This document shows, one piece after another, positions 43,810 to 53,251 of a stretch of 64,000 nt of DNA. Origin of the DNA: Roseovarius halotolerans (GTDB lineage: Bacteria > Pseudomonadota > Alphaproteobacteria > Rhodobacterales > Rhodobacteraceae). Both the position numbers and the translations under genes were made by a program. The DNA lies in assembly GCF_900172255.1 (NCBI RefSeq), contig NZ_FWFU01000002.1, positions 62,001 through 126,000 on the forward strand. The letters run 5' to 3'. Under the pieces are notes generated by a model. It saw nothing but the letters and a program-made list of their open reading frames with translations. It searched no databases and had not been told where the DNA came from. How positions within the stretch are numbered: position 1 is the stretch's first letter; every line of letters starts with the position of its first letter.

Positions 43810-44258
43810 GCGCTGGCTCCGCTCATCGCCGCCTCGATCCGGGCACGGGTGGCGTTGCGATCAGCCTGGTATTTCAGAAGGTGCTTGTCGCCGCCCCGCG
43901 TGACCACCTGCACCGCGCTGCCGAGGGTGCGGAGCGTGGCGATCTCGCTCAGCGGCACGGCGCGGCCCTGCGGCCCCAAGAGGCGGCGGTCGGTCAGGTC
44001 CCAGCGGGCCTGCATTTCGTCTGACGCCACATAAAAGGCCCGCACCGCCACAGCCGCCAATCCGCCGATGGCCCCGGTCCAGACATGCGGGTTGCCGATG
44101 GCCCAGAGGATCGCCATCCCCAACGCCATCGCCACGGCGGCGATCCAGGCATGGTCGCGCCAGTAGGCGCCCTTGTCGGGGGTGAAGGCGTGGATCACCT
44201 GCTCACCCGGCGCCAGCCGGGTGGTGGGGGTCATCGAATAAAACAGCCCGTCGTTCAT
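43806..44258 (-). CDS. Membrane protein with PH-like domain, in pyr operon
   Basis: 150 residues: two central membrane helices (about 38-72) and a C-terminal beta-rich part (WDLTDRRLLGPQGRAVPLSE, IATLRTLGSAVQVVTRGGDK) like the bacterial PH (YdbS/bPH2) domain. No known pyrimidine function. It overlaps both neighbours by 4 bp (ATGA), so it is firmly part of the pyrB-pyrX transcript. Confidence 0.75.
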   Translation of the reverse strand: MNDGLFYSMTPTTRLAPGEQVIHAFTPDKGAYWRDHAWIAAVAMALGMAILWAIGNPHVWTGAIGGLAAVAVRAFYVASDEMQARWDLTDRRLLGPQGRAVPLSEIATLRTLGSAVQVVTRGGDKHLLKYQADRNATRARIEAAMSGASA

Positions 44259-44791
44259 GCCGCTATCCAGATCATGATGGCCACCAGCAGGAACAGCACC
44301 AGCAGCGCGATACTGGCGATGCGGCCCGACATGGCGGCGTTGCTTGGGGCGGATTTACCCCCGGTGATGCCTTTTGCGCCCTCGGAGGGCAGCGGCGCGA
44401 AGCTGACGGGTTCGGCGCGCTCGTCCAGGGTCGCGACAAGGCGCAGGGGGTGCCTTGGCGTGAGGGTCTGGCCCTGCCCGCAAAATGCGCGCGAAGGGAT
44501 GACGAGGACATGACCCGTCAGCGCATCGAGGCGTCCGCGCATATCGCTGAGCGTATCCTCGGCCACGCCATGCCCCTCCTTGAGGTAATGGAAAAGGCCC
44601 AGCTCCTCGAGGTCCGATACCGCAAAGAGGTCGACATGGGCGCTGTCCAACGTCTCGGCGCCAAGCGCGCGCTGGAGGGGCCAGCTGCCATTGTGACGAT
44701 TGAAGGCGGCGATCTCGTCCTCGGGCAGGTCAACGCGGAACACGCGCACAACGCCGTGTTCGGTCGGCTTGATCTCGATCCTGTCGGTCAT
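44255..44791 (-). CDS. Tail-anchored hypothetical protein, in pyr operon
   Basis: 178 residues, mostly soluble ([40 protein letters not shown]) with one C-terminal membrane helix ([18 protein letters not shown]), hence tail-anchored. I recognise no domain. It starts inside the pyrB stop and its stop overlaps the next start, each by 4 bp. Confidence 0.75.
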   Translation of the reverse strand: MTDRIEIKPTEHGVVRVFRVDLPEDEIAAFNRHNGSWPLQRALGAETLDSAHVDLFAVSDLEELGLFHYLKEGHGVAEDTLSDMRGRLDALTGHVLVIPSRAFCGQGQTLTPRHPLRLVATLDERAEPVSFAPLPSEGAKGITGGKSAPSNAAMSGRIASIALLVLFLLVAIMIWIAA

Positions 44792-45738
44792 GCCAGCACC
44801 TCGCGCGGGCGCGCACGCAGATTGCGCGCCAGCAGGTCCATCGCCGCCATGCGCACGGCGACGCCCATTTCCACCTGTTCCTGGATCACGCTGCGGTTGA
44901 TGTCGTCGGCGATCTCGCCGTCGATCTCGACCCCGCGATTCATCGGCCCCGGATGCATGACGATGGCATCGGGCCTGGCATAAGACAGTTTCTCGGCGTC
45001 CAGCCCGTAGCGGAAATAATATTCGCGCTCGGAGGGGATGAAGCCGCCGTCCATGCGCTCGCGCTGAAGGCGCAGCATCATCACCACGTCGACATCGCGC
45101 AGGCCTTCCTTCATGTCGTCGAACACCTCGACCCCGAATTCGGCAATACCGGCGGGCATCAGGGTGGGCGGGCCGATCAGCCGCACGCGGTTCTCCATCT
45201 TGCCCAGCAGAAGGATATTGGAACGCGCCACCCGGCTGTGGGCGATATCGCCGCAGATCGCGATGTTGAGCCGGTGCAGCCGCCCCTTGGCGCGCCGGAT
45301 CGTCAGCGCGTCCAGCAGCGCCTGGGTGGGGTGTTCATGCCGCCCGTCCCCGGCATTGAGAACCGCGCATTTCACCTTTTGCGACAAGAGGTCGACCGCG
45401 CCGGAATGCGGGTGGCGCACGACCAGAAGATCGGGATGCATGGCGTTGAGGGTCATCGCCGTATCGATCAGGGTTTCGCCTTTCTTGATCGAACTGGCCT
45501 GCATCGCCATGTTCATCACATCGGCGCCAAGCCGCTTGCCCGCCAGTTCGAAACTGGCTTGGGTGCGGGTCGAATTCTCGAAGAACATGTTGATCTGGGT
45601 CAGGCCCGCCAGGGCGTCGGCATGTTTCATCTCGCGCCGGTTGAGGGCGACATATTGCTCGGCGAGGTCCAGAATCGTGGTGATCTCGGTAGGGGCAAGG
45701 GGTTCGATCCCCAGCAGGTGCGAGTGTGAGAAGGTCAT
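44788..45738 (-). CDS. pyrB: Aspartate carbamoyltransferase catalytic subunit
   Basis: First committed step of pyrimidine synthesis. 316 residues with [20 protein letters not shown] in [25 protein letters not shown] and [12 protein letters not shown]. No pyrI is near, and a catalytically dead dihydroorotase is in the operon, pointing to a PyrB-PyrX complex. GGAGCGG lies before the ATG. First of five overlapping genes. Confidence 0.97.
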   Translation of the reverse strand: MTFSHSHLLGIEPLAPTEITTILDLAEQYVALNRREMKHADALAGLTQINMFFENSTRTQASFELAGKRLGADVMNMAMQASSIKKGETLIDTAMTLNAMHPDLLVVRHPHSGAVDLLSQKVKCAVLNAGDGRHEHPTQALLDALTIRRAKGRLHRLNIAICGDIAHSRVARSNILLLGKMENRVRLIGPPTLMPAGIAEFGVEVFDDMKEGLRDVDVVMMLRLQRERMDGGFIPSEREYYFRYGLDAEKLSYARPDAIVMHPGPMNRGVEIDGEIADDINRSVIQEQVEMGVAVRMAAMDLLARNLRARPREVLA

Positions 45739-45854
45739 CCGCCGCTCCGTTCCGTGATCCTGACCGCTTATAGAAAGCGTCGCGGCAAGGGGCAAGGTGT
45801 GGTGGCGCTTTGCGTGCTTCCAAGTCGCGCATGGGGGCGGTAGCCTGTGGCGCA

Positions 45855-46673
45855 ATGGAATCGGCTTATCAATATCACGCCGCGAGGGCGCTTCTGGACT
45901 GGCAGATCGAGCTTGGCGCGACCGAGGCGATCTGCGATGCGCCGGTCGATCGCTATGGGCTGCCCGAGTCGCTGCCCAAACCGGCGGCTGCGGCCGCTGC
46001 TGCCGCCCCTGCCGGTGCCGGTGCCGGTGCCACCGCACCCCGCCCGGCCCCTGCCATGCGCGATGCCGACCCTGTCGCGGATGCACGCGCGGCGGCGGAG
46101 GGCGCGGACAGTCTCGAGGCGCTGCGCGAGGCACTCGCGGGCTTCGACGGCTGCGACCTCAAGCGCGGCGCGCGCAACCTCGTGTTTGCCGATGGCAACC
46201 CTGATGCAAGCGTGATGATCATCGGCGAGGCGCCGGGGCGCGAGGAGGACCGCGAGGGGCGGCCTTTTGTCGGGCGCGCGGGACAGTTGCTTGACCGGAT
46301 GCTGGCGGCAATCGGGATGGCGCGGGACGCGACCGATCCGGCCAGGTCGGTCTATATCAGCAATATCCTGCCCTGGCGCCCGCCCCAGAACCGCGACCCG
46401 AAGCCCGACGAGATCGCCATGATGCTGCCCTTCATGCAGCGCCATGTCGATCTGGTGGCGCCGGATATCATCGTGCTGATGGGCAATATCAGCTGCCAGG
46501 CGGGTCTGGGACGGCGCGGCATCACCCGGCTGCGCGGCAACTGGACCGAAAGCTACGGCAAGCCGACGCTGCCCATGTTCCACCCCGCCTACCTGCTGCG
46601 CACACCCAACGCCAAGCGCGAGGCCTGGGCCGACCTGCTCGAGCTTCAGGCGCGGCTTCGGGAGACGTCATGA
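45855..46673 (+). CDS. Uracil-DNA glycosylase, family 4-like, lacking most Fe-S cysteines
   Basis: 272 residues. After an Ala/Pro-rich linker (40-70), the UDG domain has [20 protein letters not shown] (motif A) and [11 protein letters not shown] (motif B). Family 4 enzymes carry four Fe-S cysteines; aligned positions here are F97, C100, W174 (in LPWRPP) and M190, so only one survives and a 4Fe-4S cluster is unlikely. This form occurs in other alphaproteobacteria, as far as I recall. First of a run overlapping a phosphoesterase gene. Confidence 0.9.
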   Translation: MESAYQYHAARALLDWQIELGATEAICDAPVDRYGLPESLPKPAAAAAAAAPAGAGAGATAPRPAPAMRDADPVADARAAAEGADSLEALREALAGFDGCDLKRGARNLVFADGNPDASVMIIGEAPGREEDREGRPFVGRAGQLLDRMLAAIGMARDATDPARSVYISNILPWRPPQNRDPKPDEIAMMLPFMQRHVDLVAPDIIVLMGNISCQAGLGRRGITRLRGNWTESYGKPTLPMFHPAYLLRTPNAKREAWADLLELQARLRETS

Positions 46674-47269
46674 AGATCCTGGGTTTTTCCGACCTGCACC
46701 ATTCGGCGCCGCACGCGGAAACCCTGGTCCGGGCCAGCCGGACAGCGGACCTCGTGATCGCGGCGGGCGATTTCTGCCGGACGCGCGCGGGCCTCGATGC
46801 GGCGATGCAGCTTCTTGGCGGGATCACCGCGCCGCTTGTGGCGGTGCCGGGAAATCACGAGAGCGCATCCGAATTGGCCGCCGCCGCACCGGACGGAACC
46901 ACGGTGCTGCACGGCGAGGGCGCCACGTTCGACGGGCTGCGGGTGTTCGGGCTGGGTTACGGCGTGCCGGTCACACCCTTTGGCGACTGGTCCTGCGATC
47001 TGACCGAAGATGAGGCCGAGGCGCTGCTCTCGCGCTGCGAGAGCGCCGACATCCTGATCACCCATTCCCCGCCCAAGGGCGTTGGCGACACGACCTCGCA
47101 AGGCGCGTCGGTTGGCTCGGACGCGATCCGCGCTGCGATCGAGCGGCTACAGCCGCGACTGGCGCTTTGCGGCCATATCCACGACAGCTGGGGCGTCACC
47201 GGCAGGATCGGGCGAACCGGCGTGCATAACCTTGGCCCCGATCCCAACTGGTTCGAGATTCCGGCATGA
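46670..47269 (+). CDS. Metallophosphoesterase
   Basis: 199-residue calcineurin-like phosphoesterase. All metal motifs are seen: FSDLHH (D-x-H), AAGDFCR, PGNHES, ITHSPP and CGHIHDSWG. Substrate unknown; small size suggests a stand-alone phosphodiesterase or phosphatase. It overlaps the UDG gene and the LysE gene by 4 bp each. Confidence 0.92.
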   Translation: MKILGFSDLHHSAPHAETLVRASRTADLVIAAGDFCRTRAGLDAAMQLLGGITAPLVAVPGNHESASELAAAAPDGTTVLHGEGATFDGLRVFGLGYGVPVTPFGDWSCDLTEDEAEALLSRCESADILITHSPPKGVGDTTSQGASVGSDAIRAAIERLQPRLALCGHIHDSWGVTGRIGRTGVHNLGPDPNWFEIPA

Positions 47270-47889
47270 TGGACCCACTTGTCCTGTTGGCCTTCGTTCC
47301 CGCCGCGCTGGCGCTGAACCTGACGCCGGGGGCCGACATGATGTTCTGCCTCGGGCTGGGGCTGCGGGCGGGGCCGCGCGCGGCGGCCGCGGCCAGTGCC
47401 GGTGTCGCGGCGGGCGGCATCGTGCATGTCACGCTGGCGGGTCTGGGCCTTGGTGCGGCGGTGGCCGCGATGCCGTGGCTGTTCGATGCGATCCGCTGGG
47501 TCGGCGTGGCCTATCTTCTGTGGCTCGCGCTCGGCGCGCTGCGCCGTCCCGCCATCCAGGCTGCCACCCCGCTTGCGATGCCTGCGCGCCGCGCCTTTCG
47601 CGACGGTCTGATCGTCAACCTGCTCAATCCCAAGGTGATCCTGTTCGTGCTGGCCTTCGTGCCGCAGTTCGTCGATCCCGCGCGCGGTGCGATCCTCGGG
47701 CAGTTCCTGATCTTCGGCCTGATCCTTGCCTTTGGCGGGCTTGTCATCAATACCGCCGTCGGCGTTTTCGCGGGCGGCCTCGGACGGCGGCTGGCGGGTT
47801 CGGCTCGGTTTACACGCGGGCTGGGCTATGCGAGTGCGCTGATATTCGCCGGACTTGCCGCGCGACTTGCCCTTCTTCAGAGGAGTTGA
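47266..47889 (+). CDS. LysE-family translocator
   Basis: 207-residue membrane protein with six helices, of the RhtB/LysE amino-acid exporter family (NLTPGADMMFCLGLGLRAGP, then GLIVNLLNPKVILFVLAFVP). Export of an amino acid or similar is likely. Overlaps the phosphoesterase by 4 bp, with moaB 5 bp downstream. Confidence 0.92.
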   Translation: MMDPLVLLAFVPAALALNLTPGADMMFCLGLGLRAGPRAAAAASAGVAAGGIVHVTLAGLGLGAAVAAMPWLFDAIRWVGVAYLLWLALGALRRPAIQAATPLAMPARRAFRDGLIVNLLNPKVILFVLAFVPQFVDPARGAILGQFLIFGLILAFGGLVINTAVGVFAGGLGRRLAGSARFTRGLGYASALIFAGLAARLALLQRS

Positions 47890-47893
47890 CCCC

Positions 47894-48436
47894 ATGAGCC
47901 CCACCGACGAAAGCACCGGTTTCGTGCCGATCCGCATCGCTGTGCTGACGGTCAGCGACAGCCGCGATATTTCGAAGGACCGCTCGGGCGAGGTGCTGGT
48001 GAACCGGCTCGAAGCGGCAGGCCATGTGCTGGCCGACCGGATGATCGTGCGCGACGAGCGCGACCAGATCGCCGATCAGCTGCGCGAATGGATCGCCTCG
48101 GACAAGGTGGATGTGGTGATTTCGACCGGCGGCACCGGCCTGACCGGGCGCGACGTGACCGTCGAGGCGCATCGCGATGTCTATGAGAAAGAGATCGACG
48201 CCTTCGGCACGGTCTTCACCATGGTGTCGATGCAGAAGATCGGCACCAGCGCCGTGCAGTCGCGTGCCACCGGCGGCGTGGCGAACGGCACCTACCTGTT
48301 TGCCCTGCCCGGCAGCCCCGGCGCCTGCAAGGATGCCTGGGACGAGATCCTGTGCAAGCAACTGGATTACCGTCACAAGCCCTGCAATTTCGTCGAGATC
48401 CTGCCGCGCCTGGATGAGCACCTGCGGCGCAAGTAG
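47894..48436 (+). CDS. moaB: Molybdenum cofactor biosynthesis protein MoaB
   Basis: 180-residue MoaB/Mog-type protein (adenylylation of molybdopterin). It has VLTVSDSRD, STGGTGLTGRDVT and FALPGSPGACKDAWDEIL. GAGGAG lies upstream of the ATG at 47894. Fourth gene of the UDG / phosphoesterase / LysE / moaB run. Confidence 0.95.
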   Translation: MSPTDESTGFVPIRIAVLTVSDSRDISKDRSGEVLVNRLEAAGHVLADRMIVRDERDQIADQLREWIASDKVDVVISTGGTGLTGRDVTVEAHRDVYEKEIDAFGTVFTMVSMQKIGTSAVQSRATGGVANGTYLFALPGSPGACKDAWDEILCKQLDYRHKPCNFVEILPRLDEHLRRK

Positions 48437-48460
48437 CCGCCACGGCCAGGGCGCGCACGA

Positions 48461-49270
48461 TCAGCGCGCCGGGCAGCCCCTGATATCCACCGCCCTGTCG
48501 CCGCCAAGCACGGTGATGCGAATGCCCGAGCGATCCAGCGCGAATGCGCGGCCCTCGACATGGTAAAGCTCGGCGCGCGCCACCAGCCGGTCGCCCTGGC
48601 GTTCGGTCCTGGGTTGCGCGACCCAGATCGCCTCATTCGCGGATTCGACGACGGCGATCTCGTCGCGCCCGATCCGTGGCATCCTGAGTTCGGCGGTCAG
48701 TTGCAGGCCGCCCTCCATCGGGCTGACGGTGCAATGCACATCCGTTACGCCCGCCTCCTGCGCCGATGCAGGGCGCGAGGCCAGTGCCGAGACGATCTGC
48801 GGGTCGCGCCGCGTCTCGCCAAGTGGCAGGTCCTGCGACAGGCGCAGCGTGACCGGCACGCAAATATCCTTGCAGACGCCCATTTCGATGGTGCCCGACA
48901 GGTTGATCGGCTGTCCCGCCCTTTGCGGTGTCAGGGTCAGCGGCAGGGTCACCGTATCGCCATAGCCGATGCTGCGCTGTCCCCCCTGCCCGATCGAACG
49001 CGGCGTCGGCCAGGTGATCTGCACACCGGCAAGGTTGCGCGATCCGCGCCAGTCGAAGCGCGGCGGAATGCCTGCATCGCCCGGCGCGCGCCAATAGGTC
49101 TTCCAGCCATCCTGCATGGTCAACTGCAGCGCGGCGACATGCTGGCCGTCCTGCTGGCTCCAGCCAGTGAGTATGCGCGCCTTGACCATCGCCTCATCGG
49201 CATGGGCCGCAAGCGACGTCAGGACCAGGCCGCCAAGGGTGGCAAGAACGGGAAGGATGCGTTTTGTCAT
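48461..49270 (-). CDS. Secreted protein with DsbD N-terminal-like domain
   Basis: 269 residues with a signal peptide (to SLAAHA, about residue 25). The body has the immunoglobulin-like fold of the DsbD alpha domain (GWKTYWRAPGDAGIPPRFDW, GVCKDICVPVTLRL with the C-x3-C pair). It lacks the membrane part of DsbD, so it probably partners a thiol-redox system in the periplasm. Convergent with moaB; no other dsb gene nearby. Confidence 0.85.
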   Translation of the reverse strand: MTKRILPVLATLGGLVLTSLAAHADEAMVKARILTGWSQQDGQHVAALQLTMQDGWKTYWRAPGDAGIPPRFDWRGSRNLAGVQITWPTPRSIGQGGQRSIGYGDTVTLPLTLTPQRAGQPINLSGTIEMGVCKDICVPVTLRLSQDLPLGETRRDPQIVSALASRPASAQEAGVTDVHCTVSPMEGGLQLTAELRMPRIGRDEIAVVESANEAIWVAQPRTERQGDRLVARAELYHVEGRAFALDRSGIRITVLGGDRAVDIRGCPAR

Positions 49271-49402
49271 GACTCTCAAATGGGTGATCCGGGCTGAAAT
49301 GCCAATTCACTTTCCAGCGAGAAATGTCACAACCCGTACCGGGCAATGCTTGAACTGGGCGCGCCGCGCCTCCATTGTTGGTAAAGCAACCGGAGCCATA
49401 CC

Positions 49403-49969
49403 TTGACCTCGGATATCGACCTCACCGGAAAACTGCTGATCGCCATGCCGGGCATGGGCGACCCCAGATTCGAGCATTCGCTCGTCTTCATGTGCGCGCA
49501 TTCCGACGAGGGCGCGATGGGGCTGGTCATCAACAAGCCCACTACCGACCTGCGGCTGAGCGACCTTCTGGACCAGCTGACGATCAGCCCCGGCGACGAC
49601 ATGCGCAACCTGCCGGTGCATTTCGGCGGGCCGGTCGAACATGGCCGGGGTTTCGTGCTGCATGATTACGGCTATCACTCGTCGATCTCGACGCTGGATG
49701 TGAATGACGATTTCGCCATGACGGCGACGCTCGACATTCTCGAGGACATGGCCGACGGGCGCGGTCCGGCCCATGCGCTGATGGCGCTTGGCTATGCCGG
49801 CTGGGGGCCGGGGCAGCTTGAGGCCGAGATCGCGCAGAACGGCTGGCTGACCTGCGAGGCCGAGAAGGCGCTGGTGTTCGAAACCCCCGATCACGGCAAA
49901 TGGGAGGCCGCGCTCAAGACGCTGGGTGTCGATGCGCTGGCCCTTTCGGCGAGCGCCGGGCGGGCCTGA
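49403..49969 (+). CDS. YqgE/AlgH-family protein
   Basis: 188 residues. [35 protein letters not shown] and [15 protein letters not shown] are diagnostic of YqgE/AlgH. Biochemical role unknown. The start is TTG at 49403 with CGGAG 8 nt upstream; no ATG gives the conserved N-terminus. Confidence 0.93.
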   Translation: MTSDIDLTGKLLIAMPGMGDPRFEHSLVFMCAHSDEGAMGLVINKPTTDLRLSDLLDQLTISPGDDMRNLPVHFGGPVEHGRGFVLHDYGYHSSISTLDVNDDFAMTATLDILEDMADGRGPAHALMALGYAGWGPGQLEAEIAQNGWLTCEAEKALVFETPDHGKWEAALKTLGVDALALSASAGRA

Positions 49970-49976
49970 GGCGCGC

Positions 49977-51254
49977 TCAGCCCGCGCTGTGGCGACGGCG
50001 CAGCGTGCCAGGGCGACCGGGCAGTGACAGGGTGGCATCCTCGCGCGGCATCCGGCTGATCACGTTGCCTTTCGACACCACCGCCAGGCGCGCGGGGCGC
50101 AAGCGCAGCGCTTCGATGGGCGCGCCCGCATCCAGCACCACCAGCGAGGCGCTCTTGCCGGGCGCAAGGCCCAGGTCATCAAGCCCCATGATGCGCGCGT
50201 TCTGCGTCGTGACCATGTCAAAGCAGCGCGCCATCTCGTCGGGGCTGGTCATCTGCGCGACGTGCAGCCCCATGAACGCCACATCCAGCATGTCGCCGGT
50301 GCCGAGCGAATACCACGGGTCCAGCACGCAATCCTGTCCCCAGCCCACGGTGATGCCATGCGCCTGCATTTCCTTGACGCGGGTCAGGCCGCGGCGCTTG
50401 GGATAGGTATCGTGGCGCCCCTGCAGCGTGATGTTGATCAGCGGATTGGGGATCGCGGCAATCCCGGCCTCTGCCATGAGCGGGAGCAGCTTGGAGACAT
50501 AGTAATTGTCCATCGAATGCATCGAGGTCAGGTGACTGCCCGCCACCCTGCCCTGCAAGCCGAGGCGCTGCGCCTCGAAGGCCAGCGTCTCGATATGGCG
50601 GCTCATCGGGTCGTCGGTCTCGTCGCAATGCAGATCGACCATCAGCCCGCGCGCCGCCGCGATCTCGCAAAGTTCGCGCACCGAACGCGCACCATCGGCC
50701 ATGCTGCGCTCGAAATGGGGGATGCCGCCGACCACGTCGACGCCCATGTCGAGCGCGCGCAGCGTGTTGTCGCGCGCGCTCGGGTCGCGATAGAAGCCGT
50801 CCTGCGGAAAGGCCACGAGTTGCAGGTCGATATAGGGGCTGACGCGCTCGCGCACCTCCAGCATCGCCTCGACCCCCAGCAGGCGGTCGTCGCAGGTGTC
50901 CACGTGGCTGCGGATCGCCAGAAGGCCCATGCTGGCGGCCCAGTCGCAATAGGTCAGCGCACGCGCGACCATCTCATCATGCGTCACGATCTGCTTGAGC
51001 TCGCCCCAAAGGCCGATCCCCTCCAAGAGCGTCCCCGAGGCGTTGATGCGCGGCAGGCCATAGGAAAGCGTCGCATCGAGGTGGAAATGCGGATCGACGA
51101 AAGGCGGGCTGACCAGATCGCCCGCGGCCTCGATCACCTCGCCCGCCTCGGCGCCCGACAGGTCCTCGATGGCGGCGATGCGGTCGCCCCTGATGCCGAT
51201 ATCGGCGATACGGCCATCGGGCAGCGTCCCGCCCTTGACGATCAGATCGAACAT
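49977..51254 (-). CDS. Cytosine-deaminase-like amidohydrolase (CodA family) with altered active site
   Basis: 425-residue metal-dependent deaminase. Metal ligands H56/H58 (DPHFHLD), H209 and E212 (HCDETDD), H241 (GSHLTSMHS) and D308 are present, and NPLINITLQGRHDTYPKRRG matches CodA closely. But E. coli CodA H312-D313-D314 reads Q307-D308-C309 here, so the Asp that contacts cytosine is Cys. It may act on a related base (5-methylcytosine, isocytosine or similar). Last gene of the BMP transporter operon; its ATG overlaps the permease stop. Confidence 0.88.
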   Translation of the reverse strand: MFDLIVKGGTLPDGRIADIGIRGDRIAAIEDLSGAEAGEVIEAAGDLVSPPFVDPHFHLDATLSYGLPRINASGTLLEGIGLWGELKQIVTHDEMVARALTYCDWAASMGLLAIRSHVDTCDDRLLGVEAMLEVRERVSPYIDLQLVAFPQDGFYRDPSARDNTLRALDMGVDVVGGIPHFERSMADGARSVRELCEIAAARGLMVDLHCDETDDPMSRHIETLAFEAQRLGLQGRVAGSHLTSMHSMDNYYVSKLLPLMAEAGIAAIPNPLINITLQGRHDTYPKRRGLTRVKEMQAHGITVGWGQDCVLDPWYSLGTGDMLDVAFMGLHVAQMTSPDEMARCFDMVTTQNARIMGLDDLGLAPGKSASLVVLDAGAPIEALRLRPARLAVVSKGNVISRMPREDATLSLPGRPGTLRRRHSAG

Positions 51255-52198
51255 CAGCGTTCTCCCTTGTTGAACGGCACCATCAGCGCGGCGGGCACCT
51301 CGGCGCGGCGCGACATCACGATCAACGCCAGGATGGACAGGAAATAGGGCATCATCAGAAAGACCTGGTAGGGAATGTCGGCGCCAAGCGGGGTTTGCTG
51401 GATGCGGATCTGCAGCGCGTCGAAGGCCGCGAACAGGATCGCCCCCAGAAGCGCCTTGCCGGGTTTCCATGCACCGAACACCACCAGCGCGATGCAGATC
51501 CAGCCGCGCCCGTTGACCATCTCGAAAAAGAAACTGTCAAAGGCCGACATGGTCAGGAACGCGCCGCCCACGGCCATCAGCCCGCTGCCCACCATCACGG
51601 CGCCCATGCGGATCGCGGTGACAGAAAGGCCCTGCGCCGCCACCGCCGCGGGGTTCTCGCCCGCCGCCCTGAGCGCCAGCCCCAAGGGCGTGCGATAAAG
51701 CACCAACGCCACCACCCCCACCAGGATGAAGGCCAGGTAGGTCAGCGGCGTCTGCGAGAACAGCGCCGGACCGATCAGCGGAATATCCGACAGAATCGGG
51801 ATCTCGAAGGGCTGGAACGCCTCGATCTTGGGCGGGCTTGTGACCTCGGGCAGGGCCAGCCGGTAGGCATAATAGGTCAGCGATGTCGCCAGCAGCGTGA
51901 CCCCCAGACCGACCACATGCTGCGAGAGGCCGAATGGCACCGTCAGCAGGCTGTGCACCAGTCCAAAGAGCATGCCCACCGCCATCGCCACCGCCACGCC
52001 TGTCCAAAGGCCGGTGCCCGAATAGACAGCCATCCAGCCGGCAAAGGCCCCGGCCACCATGATCCCCTCGATCCCGAGGTTGAGAACCCCGGCGCGCTCG
52101 CAGATCAGTTCGCCCAGGGTGGCGAAGATGAGCGGGCTCGCGATGCGGATCGCTGCGGTCCAGAAACTGGCGGAAATCAGGATGTCGAAAAAATCCAT
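51254..52198 (-). CDS. BMP-system ABC transporter permease (nucleoside type)
   Basis: 314-residue BPD_transp_2 permease with about nine helices (LIFATLGELICERAGVLNLG, then IEGIMVAGAFAGW), like NupQ of nucleoside importers. Partner of the following permease and ATPase in the same operon, 3 bp from it, and overlapping the deaminase start by 1-3 bp. Confidence 0.92.
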   Translation of the reverse strand: MDFFDILISASFWTAAIRIASPLIFATLGELICERAGVLNLGIEGIMVAGAFAGWMAVYSGTGLWTGVAVAMAVGMLFGLVHSLLTVPFGLSQHVVGLGVTLLATSLTYYAYRLALPEVTSPPKIEAFQPFEIPILSDIPLIGPALFSQTPLTYLAFILVGVVALVLYRTPLGLALRAAGENPAAVAAQGLSVTAIRMGAVMVGSGLMAVGGAFLTMSAFDSFFFEMVNGRGWICIALVVFGAWKPGKALLGAILFAAFDALQIRIQQTPLGADIPYQVFLMMPYFLSILALIVMSRRAEVPAALMVPFNKGER

Positions 52199-52201
52199 GG
52201 C

Positions 52202-53251
52202 CTATTCCCTCACCACGCGGAATCGTGTCAGCAGGATCGCGACCACCATCAGCAGAAGCGCGGTCGCCAGCATGATATCCGCAAGGTAACTGGGCACGCC
52301 GACGGCGCGGCTCATGCTGTCCGCACCCACGAAGATACCCGCCACGAACAGTGCCGCCGCCACTACCGCCAGCGGATTGAGCAGCGCCAGCATGGCCACG
52401 ATGATCCCGGTGTAGCCAAAGCCGGGGCTCAGATCGAGCGTCAGGTTCCCCTTCAGCCCGGCCACTTCGGAAAAGCCCGCAAGCGCCGCCAGCCCGCCCG
52501 ACAGAAGCGCCGTCTTGACCAGAACGCGGTTCACCGGGATGCCCGCGAAACCCGCCGCCTCGCGGTTCAGCCCGACGGCGCGCATTTCATAGCCGAGCGT
52601 CGTGCGCCGCTCGATCACCCAGATCACGCCGGCCGCGATCAGCGCCAGCCCGAAACCCCAATGCAGGCGCAGCCCGTCGACGATGCGCGGCAGGCGCGCT
52701 TCGGCGATCAGGCGCTCGGATTTGGGCCAGCCCATACCCATCGGGTCCTTGAGCGGCCCCTCAAGCAGCATCGAGACGAACAAGAGAAAGATGAAGTTGA
52801 ACAGCAGCGTCGTCACCACCTCGTCGACGCCGAAACGCACCTTCAGAAGTGCGGGAACCAGCAGCACCAGCGCCCCCGCCAGCATCGCCGCGATGACCAG
52901 CACCGGCAACAGGGCAAAGCCGCTCCAGGGCAGCAAGCCGGTGCCCAGAACCACCGTCATCAGCGCCCCGGCATAAAGCTGCGCCTCGGCGCCGATATTC
53001 CACAGACGGGCGCGAAAGGCGACCGCCACGGCAAGGCCCGTGAAGATCAAGGGCGTTGCGCGATTGAGCGTTTCGAGCAGCGCGAATTTGGAACCGAACG
53101 CACCCTTGATGATCAGCCCCAGCACCGAAAAGGGATTGCCCCCGGCGGCCATTGCCAAGAGCGAGGCGATCACCACGGTCGCGCCGATGGCGATCGCGGG
53201 CGGCAGGGTGCTGCGCCAGATCGTCGGCCTCGCGATGGGTTCAAGGCGCAT
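52202..53251 (-). CDS. BMP-system ABC transporter permease (nucleoside type)
   Basis: 349-residue permease with about ten helices; FRARLWNIGAEAQLYAGAL and PGFGYTGIIVAMLALLNPLA are typical of NupP-type subunits. The start MRLEPIARP is preferred; it overlaps the ATPase gene by 11 bp. Forms a heterodimeric channel with the next permease. Confidence 0.92.
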   Translation of the reverse strand: MRLEPIARPTIWRSTLPPAIAIGATVVIASLLAMAAGGNPFSVLGLIIKGAFGSKFALLETLNRATPLIFTGLAVAVAFRARLWNIGAEAQLYAGALMTVVLGTGLLPWSGFALLPVLVIAAMLAGALVLLVPALLKVRFGVDEVVTTLLFNFIFLLFVSMLLEGPLKDPMGMGWPKSERLIAEARLPRIVDGLRLHWGFGLALIAAGVIWVIERRTTLGYEMRAVGLNREAAGFAGIPVNRVLVKTALLSGGLAALAGFSEVAGLKGNLTLDLSPGFGYTGIIVAMLALLNPLAVVAAALFVAGIFVGADSMSRAVGVPSYLADIMLATALLLMVVAILLTRFRVVRE

